64,000 nt of DNA from positions 613,501-677,500 of the forward strand of contig NZ_LS483470.1 of the NCBI RefSeq assembly GCF_900478135.1, given 5' to 3'. Below the pieces are notes generated by a model that worked only from the letters and a program-made list of their open reading frames with translations, was not told where the DNA came from and made no database searches. Both the position numbers and the translations under genes were made by a program. This DNA is from Leminorella richardii. GTDB taxonomy: Bacteria; Pseudomonadota; Gammaproteobacteria; Enterobacterales; Enterobacteriaceae. Positions 58,327 through 64,000 of this stretch are shown one piece after another. How positions within the stretch are numbered: position 1 is the stretch's first letter; each line of letters begins with the position of its first letter.

Positions 58327-59694
58327 TCAGGACTCACACAGAGCGACTTTAATCGCCAGACCACCGCGAGACGTTTCACGGTACTTCGCGTTCATGTCCT
58401 TACCTGTTTCGTACATGGTTTCAATAACTTTATCCAGAGATACGCGCGGCTCGCTGGTGCGCAGTATCGCCATGCTGGCGGAGTTGATGGCCTTCACTGA
58501 TGCGATAGCGTTACGCTCAATGCAGGGTACCTGTACCTGGCCTGCGACCGGATCGCAGGTGAGCCCCAGATTATGCTCCATACCAATTTCCGCTGCGTTA
58601 CAGACCTTTTCAGGGCTGCCGCCGCGCAGCTCCGCCAGACCGGCAGACGCCATAGAACAGGCGACGCCGATTTCACCCTGACAGCCTACTTCTGCGCCAG
58701 AAATTGACGCGTTCATCTTGAACAGCAGGCCGACAGCGCCTGCAGCCAGGAAGTAGCGGGTGTAGGCTTCCGGCGTGACTGGCTGGATAAAGTGATCGTA
58801 ATAGGCCAGTACGGCGGGGATAATCCCACAGGCACCGTTGGTCGGTGCAGTGACAACGCGGCCACCGGCTGCGTTTTCTTCACTGACTGCCATTGCGAAC
58901 ATATTGACCCAGTCCATAGCCGTCATCGGGTCGGTCGATAGACGGTCATGGGTGTGCAGAATGCGGTGCAGTGAAGACGCGCGGCGCGGCACTTTCAGCG
59001 GACCGGGCAGAACGCCTTCGGTGTTCATTCCGCGGTGAATGGCGCTTTTCATGGTGTCCCATACTTGCGCCATATAGCGTTCTACTTCTTCCCGACCGTG
59101 CATAGCGACTTCGTTTTTCATCATCACCGCAGACAGGGACAGGCAGTTGTCTTTGCAGTGACGCAGCAGGTTTTTGGCTGAATAAAACGGGTAGGGCACT
59201 TCGACTTCCGAGGAAGACTGCTTGCCGAAGTTCTCTTCATCCACCACAAAGCCGCCGCCGGTCGAGTAGTAGGTTTTACTGAACAGCAGAATGTTTTTGT
59301 CATAGGCGCTGAACGTCAGCCCGTTTTCGTGCAGCGGCAGAGCGCTGTCGGAAAAGTTCAGCTTAAGCCCAACATGACGCTCTGTACCGTCGGAACAGCG
59401 GATCGGCAGAGTGCCTGTCTCATCCACTTTCTGGATAAAGCCAGGGATCGCGTCAACGTCTACGGTATCCGGCTTGTTGCCGGCCAGACCCATGATGATG
59501 GCGATATCCGTATGGTGGCCTTTTCCCGTCAGCGACAGCGAACCATAGATGTCGACAACGAGATTAGTAGCCAGAGTGTCCAACTGCTTGCTCATCAGCT
59601 CTTCGATGAAGCGCTTACCGGCAACCATTGGGCCGACGGTGTGCGAACTGGACGGGCCTATACCAATTTTAAAGATTTCAAATACGCTGATCAT
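58327..59694 (-). CDS. sdaB: L-serine ammonia-lyase, iron-sulfur type
   Basis: A 455-residue L-serine dehydratase that converts serine to pyruvate and ammonia with an oxygen-labile [4Fe-4S] cluster. The N-terminus MISVFEIFKIGIGPSSSHTVGPM and the cluster region (GACGIIPAVLAYYD, SGAEVGCQGEIGVACSMA, LGLTCDPVAGQVQVPCIERN) are diagnostic. It lies 33 bp downstream of a serine transporter, as sdaCB in E. coli, which favours sdaB over sdaA. Confidence 0.94.
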   Translation of the reverse strand: MISVFEIFKIGIGPSSSHTVGPMVAGKRFIEELMSKQLDTLATNLVVDIYGSLSLTGKGHHTDIAIIMGLAGNKPDTVDVDAIPGFIQKVDETGTLPIRCSDGTERHVGLKLNFSDSALPLHENGLTFSAYDKNILLFSKTYYSTGGGFVVDEENFGKQSSSEVEVPYPFYSAKNLLRHCKDNCLSLSAVMMKNEVAMHGREEVERYMAQVWDTMKSAIHRGMNTEGVLPGPLKVPRRASSLHRILHTHDRLSTDPMTAMDWVNMFAMAVSEENAAGGRVVTAPTNGACGIIPAVLAYYDHFIQPVTPEAYTRYFLAAGAVGLLFKMNASISGAEVGCQGEIGVACSMASAGLAELRGGSPEKVCNAAEIGMEHNLGLTCDPVAGQVQVPCIERNAIASVKAINSASMAILRTSEPRVSLDKVIETMYETGKDMNAKYRETSRGGLAIKVALCES

Positions 59695-59727
59695 GGGATC
59701 TCCTTACAGCATCATGTTGGACAGTGG

Positions 59728-61032
59728 TTAGCCCAGCAGGCTATAGACAATGGCGGTCATAGAGATAAGACCCATCAGGACCACAAACACGTTGCTGATA
59801 TGGCCGCTGTACTTACGCATAGCGGGAACCTTATGGATGGCATACATCGGCATCAGGAACAGCAGCATGGCGATAACCGGGCCGCCCAGCGTTTCAATCA
59901 TGCCGAGAATGCTTGGGTTCAGCGTCGCAACGATCCAGGTTGTTACCAGCATGAACAGGGCAGTAATGCGGTTCAGCTTGTTGATCTCGATGCTCTTGCC
60001 CTTGCTGCGCAGTGACTTGATGACCATACCGTTAAAGCCTTCACGGGCACCCAGATAGTGGCCCAGGAACGACTTGGTGATAGCAACAAAGGCAATTACT
60101 GGCGCGATGTAGGCAATTACAGGCGTTTGGAAATGGTTAGCCAGGTAAGACAGAATAGAGATGTTCTGCGCTTTCGCTTCAGCCAGATCGGCCGGAGACA
60201 GGCTCAGCACGCAGCTGAACACGAAGAACATAACGGTCAGAACCATCATCACGTGGCTGCGCGCTAGGATCTGAGAGCATTTCTTTTCTGCGAACTGATC
60301 GCCGTACTCTTCGCGCTTGGCAACGGCAAAGGCGGAGATGATTGGTGAGTGGTTAAAGGAGAACACCATGACCGGAATCGCCAACCACAGAGTCATAACC
60401 AGACCGTTGCCGGTTGCAGACGCAGTGGAGGACATGTCTAGCGTGTCGAAAATAGCGCCTGACCAGTTAGGAATAAGATACAGAGCCAGCAGCATCAGAA
60501 CGCCCACGAATGGGAATACCAAGATGCTCATTGCTTTTACAATGAATTGCTCGCCAAAACGTACGATAGTCATTAATCCCAGAATAAGAATGAGAGATAA
60601 AATAGCGCGTGGTGGTGACGGTAGGTGTAGCTGGTGAACAATAAAGCTGTCGACCGTGTTAGTAATTGCCACGCTATAAACCAATAGAATTGGATAAATT
60701 GCGAAGAAATAAAGAAGAGTAATTAGCTTACCGGCACCGGTACCAAAGTGTTCTTCAACAACTTCGGTAATATCTTCACCCGGATTTTTACCAGAAAGAA
60801 CAAAGCGGCAAAGCCCACGGTGAGAATAATAGGTCATCGGAAAAGCGATAATGGCCATGATAATAAGAGGGATCAGGCCGCCGATACCTGCGTTAATAGG
60901 CAGGAAGAGTACACCCGCGCCGATGGCGGTGCCGTAGAGGCCGAGCATCCACATGGTATCGGATTTGCGCCAGCCCAGGGCCTGCGTCGAGGTGACGGAG
61001 CCCGCGTCTGCTGTGGTTTGGATTGAGTTCAT
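59728..61032 (-). CDS. sdaC: SdaC serine/H+ symporter (HAAAP family)
   Basis: A 434-residue amino-acid permease with 11 predicted membrane segments. Family stretches are SDTMWMLGLYGTAIGAGVLFLPINAGIGGLIPLI at the N-terminus and LAIPVMVFSFNHSPIISAFAVAKREEYGD in the middle. It supplies L-serine to SdaB directly downstream. An unusually long, repeat-bearing intergenic region lies upstream. Confidence 0.93.
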   Translation of the reverse strand: MNSIQTTADAGSVTSTQALGWRKSDTMWMLGLYGTAIGAGVLFLPINAGIGGLIPLIIMAIIAFPMTYYSHRGLCRFVLSGKNPGEDITEVVEEHFGTGAGKLITLLYFFAIYPILLVYSVAITNTVDSFIVHQLHLPSPPRAILSLILILGLMTIVRFGEQFIVKAMSILVFPFVGVLMLLALYLIPNWSGAIFDTLDMSSTASATGNGLVMTLWLAIPVMVFSFNHSPIISAFAVAKREEYGDQFAEKKCSQILARSHVMMVLTVMFFVFSCVLSLSPADLAEAKAQNISILSYLANHFQTPVIAYIAPVIAFVAITKSFLGHYLGAREGFNGMVIKSLRSKGKSIEINKLNRITALFMLVTTWIVATLNPSILGMIETLGGPVIAMLLFLMPMYAIHKVPAMRKYSGHISNVFVVLMGLISMTAIVYSLLG

Positions 61033-61216
61033 AGCTACCCCAAGGATTTTCTGATAAAAGCAAAAAATAGTCTGCGATATTTATTATTAATATCGGGAAA
61101 ATACTGCCAATTATTAAAAATAATGCGTTGGTTTGCCGCGGGGTGAACTTTATCAAAATAGAACAGAGGAAGGACGAATACCGATCACAAAATTGGTTTG
61201 AGATAAAAACTTTTAA

Positions 61217-61365
61217 AGAATCAAATTTGATATTTTATTTATTTCGGTGGGTGCTGGCTCTAATTTGATACTTTTTTCTGGTGAAAATTGAGAGAGGGTT
61301 TTATTTAAAGAATCAAAATTGATATCTTATTTCTAATCTAATTTAAGGGCTCAGATTTGATGCCT
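61217..61365. repeat. Degenerate 92-bp tandem duplication with four TTTGAT motifs
   Basis: Related 15-mers begin at 61221 (TCAAATTTGATATTT), 61259 (TCTAATTTGATACTT), 61313 (TCAAAATTGATATCT) and 61351 (TCAGATTTGATGCCT). Spacings are 38, 54 and 38 bp, that is, a two-motif block repeated after 92 bp. The first contains the perfect palindrome ATCAAATTTGAT. They lie between sdaC and alx, probably in the sdaC control region. Confidence 0.6.
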
Positions 61366-61534
61366 TAAATATATCATGCTCGACTGAATAATTATAGAAC
61401 TGATGAAATAATAAGTCCAAACAGTTTGTTCAATAAAGTTAATTTTCTGTGCACTTTTTTATTTAGCGGCAAATAGCAGCAGGCTAAAGGTAGAAAAACG
61501 ACGCTTGACGGCGTCAGGCTCATTCAGTATCTTG

Positions 61535-61702
61535 CTGCTCAGCAAAGGGGAGTAACTTCCACGCTGGTTAATCGTCAATACGATGCATGAATGCATCCGG
61601 TTACCAGGCAGCTTAGGCTGTAAGTGAGACCTTGCCGGAAGGCGAGGTGCGCTTATAGCTAGCGAAATAGCGGCCGCGTCTTCTGACGTAGCCGTTTTTT
61701 TA
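61535..61702 (+). promoter_or_regulatory. yybP-ykoY (Mn2+/pH-responsive PRE) riboswitch before alx
   Basis: The leader contains the AGCAAAGGGGAGTAACTTCC and GACCTTGCCGGAAGGCGAGG blocks of the yybP-ykoY aptamer, in the order seen in the E. coli alx (PRE/SraF) leader. It ends in a GC-rich stem with a T-run (about 61670-61702) that can act as terminator. It should raise alx expression with Mn2+ or alkaline pH. The distance to the alx start (about 110 bp) fits the known layout. Confidence 0.85.
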
Positions 61703-61811
61703 TGCCTAAAATTAGGCTGTGTCTGTTAACGCTTCGCGTGCATTAATGCCTCAAGGCGCTAAAAGATCCAGCTCGGGCTTTTCGCAAGAGCGAAAAGTGG
61801 AAGGAGACTCC

Positions 61812-62788
61812 ATGAACACTGTAGGAACACCGCTTCTGTGGGGCGGTTTTAGCGTTGTCGTCACGATTATGCTGCTGATTGACCTGTTTGGGCAGGGCAA
61901 GAAAAAGGGCGGCGGCATGTCGTTTAAGCAGGCGGCCGCTTGGTCGCTGGTGTGGGTTAGCCTTTCTCTTTTGTTTGCACTGGGGATCTGGTGGTATTTA
62001 AAAGATACCGCCGGGCCGGCTGTTGCTAACGCTCAGGCGCTGGCGTTTATTACCGGCTACCTGATAGAGAAATCGCTGGCGGTGGATAACGTCTTTGTCT
62101 GGTTGATGCTGTTTAGCTATTTTTCTATTCCTGTTTCCATGCAGCGGCGAGTACTGGTGTATGGCGTGCTGGGTGCGATAGTGCTGCGTACGGTGATGAT
62201 TTTTGCCGGTAGCTGGCTGATTTCAGAATTTGCTTGGATCCTCTATCTGTTCGGCGCTTTCCTGCTGTTTACCGGCGTGAAGATGGCGTTTGCGAAAGAT
62301 GGGGAAGGCGATGACGTTGGCAACAAGCCGCTGGTAAGGTGGATCCGCGGGCGCATGCGCATGACGGACTCGCTGGAAGGGGAGCGCTTCTTTACGCGCC
62401 GCAACGGCCTGCTGTACGCCACGCCGCTGTTTCTGGTGTTGATACTGGTAGAGCTGAGCGATGTGGTATTTGCAGTAGACAGCATCCCGGCGATCTTCGC
62501 CGTCACCACCGATCCCTTTATTGTTCTGACCTCCAATATCTTTGCGATTTTAGGCTTAGGGCGATGTACTTCCTGTTGGTTAACGTTGCTGAGCGCTTCT
62601 CCATGCTGAAATACGGACTGGCAGCGATTTTGGTGTTTATCGGTATCAAGATGCTGATTGTTGACTTCTACCATATTCCTATCGCTGTTTCTCTGGGAAC
62701 GGTGGGAACAATCCTGCTAGTCACGCTGCTGATTAACGTTTGGGTAAACCGACGTGAGGATCGCCGTAAGGCACTTTCTGGCGACTGA
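61812..62788 (+). pseudogene. alx: Alx (TerC-family Mn2+ exporter), frameshifted
   Basis: A TerC-family membrane protein expected at about 325 residues (E. coli Alx: 321). The first frame is intact from MNTVGTPLLWGGFSVVVTIMLLIDLF through VVFAVDSIPAIFAVTTDPFIVLTSNIFAILGL. At 62556-62561 (TTA-GGG) one base is missing. The correct continuation RAMYFLLVNVAERFSMLKYGLAAILVFIGIKMLIVDFYHIPIA is in the next frame and runs to 62788. AAGGAG at 61801-61806 fixes the start. As sequenced, the last third is lost. Because the remainder is undamaged, this is either a very recent mutation or a base-calling error. Confidence 0.88.
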
Positions 62789-62793
62789 TAAAA

Positions 62794-62826
62794 AATCGCC
62801 GCGTGGAACTTGCCCGCGCGGCGATT
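62794..62826. terminator. Hairpin terminator between alx and yecF
   Basis: AATCGCCGCG/CGCGGCGATT with a 13-base loop. On the minus strand a T-run follows, so it mainly terminates yecF; it can also mark the alx end. Confidence 0.85.
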
Positions 62827-62844
62827 CAATATAAGGATATAGAT

Positions 62845-63075
62845 TTAGGATTCGTGACGGTATGCCTGACGAATCTGCTGAACGACTTTTTTGAACGTCT
62901 CTACTTCCGCTTCGTTCTGGTGTGCGGCAATAAGCCTTTCCATTTTCAGGATCACTTTACCTGCGTCAGCTTGACCCATAGTAATCAGCATCAGCGTCAT
63001 AAGGGCCTTCAGCGCGGAGATTTCCTGCGCCATTTCTTCAATTTTTTCCGCTGTTGGAAATTCAATGTTATTCAT
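62845..63075 (-). CDS. yecF: YecF, DUF2594-family protein
   Basis: A 76-residue soluble protein. The core ALKALMTLMLITMGQADAGKVILKMERLI ... VVQQIRQAYRHES matches the YecF/DUF2594 family of enterobacteria, whose function is unknown. An in-frame GTG one codon upstream (63078) is possible. It is a single-gene unit with its own terminator. Confidence 0.9.
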   Translation of the reverse strand: MNNIEFPTAEKIEEMAQEISALKALMTLMLITMGQADAGKVILKMERLIAAHQNEAEVETFKKVVQQIRQAYRHES

Positions 63076-63185
63076 CACTTATCCGTTTTTCATAAGTTGA
63101 GCTATCAACGATGGCGCATATGGTAGCAAACTATTTATGCTCGCGTGAGCCTCTACGGGTGGAAAAGGGCGAAAAACGTGGTAAT

Positions 63186-63210
63186 AATATAAAGAATCAT
63201 TCTCATTATC
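63186..63210. promoter_or_regulatory. Fur-box-like sequence
   Basis: GAATCATTCTCATTATC (63194-63210) and the flanking AATATAAA resemble the repeated NATNAT units of Fur boxes, 16 bp before the Cys-rich protein gene. Iron repression of that gene is predicted. Confidence 0.6.
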
Positions 63211-63225
63211 TGGTGGTGTTGGTTT

Positions 63226-63669
63226 ATGTCATCGGCTCTCAAGGCGCTTAAGAAGCTGCACAAAAAGGCGTTAAAACAGGAGAGAAAGGCTAGCGATCGC
63301 GCTCTACAGGCGCTGTCGCATCAGGCTTTGCCGCCGACAGCGCCTGTGCGGAGAAATCAGGAGACTGCGACGAATTCTGTTTGGGGAGACGTTTCTCAGC
63401 AGGTGGCTGGCGCCATGCTGGGTGAGATTGCCAGGCCGTTAAGACCTCTGCTGGCGTGGTTTGACGGCGATGACGGATTTAGACCTGCTTCTCATCGACC
63501 GGCCTCGAAAGCGTGGAGCTCCTCGATGGAGAAAGGCTCTATGAGGCCAGTTGCGGCGCGTTCTTCAGCGCCTTCTATTTTGTATTTGCCGCTAAAATCT
63601 CCTCCCTGTAAACGCTGCCCGGCACGCAGCGGTGGCATTTGTCAGTGCGCGGCTAAACGATTCGGATAG
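63226..63669 (+). CDS. Cys-motif protein of unknown function, probably iron-regulated (147 aa)
   Basis: I do not recognise this protein. The N-terminus is a strongly basic amphipathic stretch (MSSALKALKKLHKKALKQERKASDRAL). A hydrophobic-acidic segment lies in the middle (GAMLGEIARPLRPLLAWFDGDDGF). The C-terminus has a compact cysteine motif, CKRCPARSGGICQC, with CxxC-x8-CxC spacing that could bind zinc or an Fe-S cluster. A Fur-like box precedes it. There is no strong ribosome site before the ATG. It faces an HMA_2-like gene on the opposite strand. Confidence 0.6.
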   Translation: MSSALKALKKLHKKALKQERKASDRALQALSHQALPPTAPVRRNQETATNSVWGDVSQQVAGAMLGEIARPLRPLLAWFDGDDGFRPASHRPASKAWSSSMEKGSMRPVAARSSAPSILYLPLKSPPCKRCPARSGGICQCAAKRFG

Positions 63670-63712
63670 CTTTACTGCTCACTTTACTCTCCATTTTATT
63701 CTTTTCAGATAA

Positions 63713-63751
63713 ACAAACGCCCCGCAGGCTTAAGGCCAGCGGGGCGTTTGT
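63713..63751. terminator. Bidirectional terminator
   Basis: A perfect 13-bp stem, ACAAACGCCCCGC with GCGGGGCGTTTGT, around a 13-base loop between convergent genes, with A/T tracts included in the stem. Confidence 0.88.
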
Positions 63752-63768
63752 CTCGAATAGGACGTTAG

Positions 63769-64000
63769 CTATCTGGCCATGGCGGCGACGGTGCTGAGCA
63801 GCGAGCCGCCCAGAGTGCGCTTCAGGGCTGTTACCGCAATGCCTTTAAGCAGGGTTTTAGCACCTAAGTGCAGCGCGTGGTGAACTACGTCTCTCCGCTC
63901 GCTTTGCTCCATCCAGCCGTTGCTTTCTAGCGTTTCCAGCAGTGCAGCAGCGCTGATTGCCCGGCTATCAAACTGGATAGCGACGGAACCCGCATAGCGA
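63769..64000 (-). CDS. HMA_2-like small protein, C-terminal part (runs off the window)
   Basis: The minus-strand frame open at base 64000 reads RYAGSVAIQFDSRAISAAALLETLESNGW, then LHLGAKTLLKGIAVTALKRTLGGSLLSTVAAMAR and a TAG stop. The first part looks like the second half of a ferredoxin-like HMA_2 domain. The second is an amphipathic or membrane-active helix. Such HMA-domain proteins occur near iron-regulated genes, which fits the Fur-box gene opposite. The call is tentative because the N-terminus is missing. Confidence 0.55.
   Translation of the reverse strand, partial: RYAGSVAIQFDSRAISAAALLETLESNGWMEQSERRDVVHHALHLGAKTLLKGIAVTALKRTLGGSLLSTVAAMAR

Noticed and set aside
61217..61365. FNR sites in the repeated TTGAT/ATCAA motifs
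   Set aside because: The half-sites are in the inverted order (ATCAA before TTGAT) and without the four-base spacer of an FNR box.
1..64000. tRNA, rRNA, prophage or intact IS element
   Set aside because: No cloverleaf-like or rRNA sequence, no integrase, capsid or transposase frame was recognised; only short palindromes with unproven mobile origin were seen.

Overview
The window looks like the chromosome of an enterobacterium (order Enterobacterales). It carries cusCFBA/cusRS, mgtCB, btsT-yjiX-yjiA, sdaCB, an alx gene behind a yybP-ykoY-type leader, yecF and a type I-E CRISPR-Cas locus. Most of these have Escherichia/Salmonella-like gene order and protein lengths. A Budviciaceae-type host (Leminorella, Pragia and relatives) is my guess from the gene mix, not something the sequence proves. 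No rRNA, tRNA, prophage or intact transposase was recognised.

Layout. 1-2.6 kb: the end of an arsenic locus (arsD, partial arsA), an acidic protein of unknown function, and an overlapping arsR-like/sigZ pair. 2.7-6.8 kb: a LysR gene broken by one frameshift, divergent from an argininosuccinate-lyase-like enzyme and a DcuC-type transporter. 6.8-10.2 kb: two tandemly duplicated lipoproteins with MORN/YwqK-type repeats. 10.2-14.1 kb: a LysR gene with a flavodoxin-fold quinone reductase, then a tartrate-dehydratase-like enolase-superfamily enzyme with its own LysR gene. 14.5-25.4 kb: a complete I-E CRISPR-Cas locus in the order cas3-cas8e-cse2-cas6e-cas7e-cas5e-cas1-cas2. A boxA-bearing leader follows, then 38 perfect and 5 decayed repeats.

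25.5-36.3 kb is an eleven-gene, overlapping, one-strand operon. It encodes a FabH/OleA-like condensing enzyme, two OleD-like SDRs, a metallo-hydrolase, an F390-synthetase-like adenylating enzyme, a PAP2 protein, two di-iron membrane oxygenases/desaturases, a ceramide-glucosyltransferase-like GT2, an orphan protein and a UGT-like GT1. It reads as a pathway for a modified glycolipid whose product I cannot name. It is the best candidate here for an undescribed system.

36.3-40.5 kb holds btsT-yjiX-yjiA, with BtsR and CRP sites and a striking multi-hairpin element (37.67-37.88 kb) that looks like a structured RNA. 40.5-49.1 kb is the copper/silver efflux locus with a perfect CusR box. 49.4-53.1 kb has two small conserved proteins and an autotransporter. 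53.2-57.2 kb is mgtCB with a small membrane protein downstream and strong intercistronic hairpins. 57.7-64 kb has an orphan HTH regulator, sdaCB, a duplicated operator-like region, the alx riboswitch with a frameshifted alx, yecF, a Fur-box-preceded Cys-rich protein and a partial HMA_2-like gene.

Two genes (the LysR gene at 2.7 kb and alx) each lack exactly one base next to a GGG run. This could be true decay or base-calling error.
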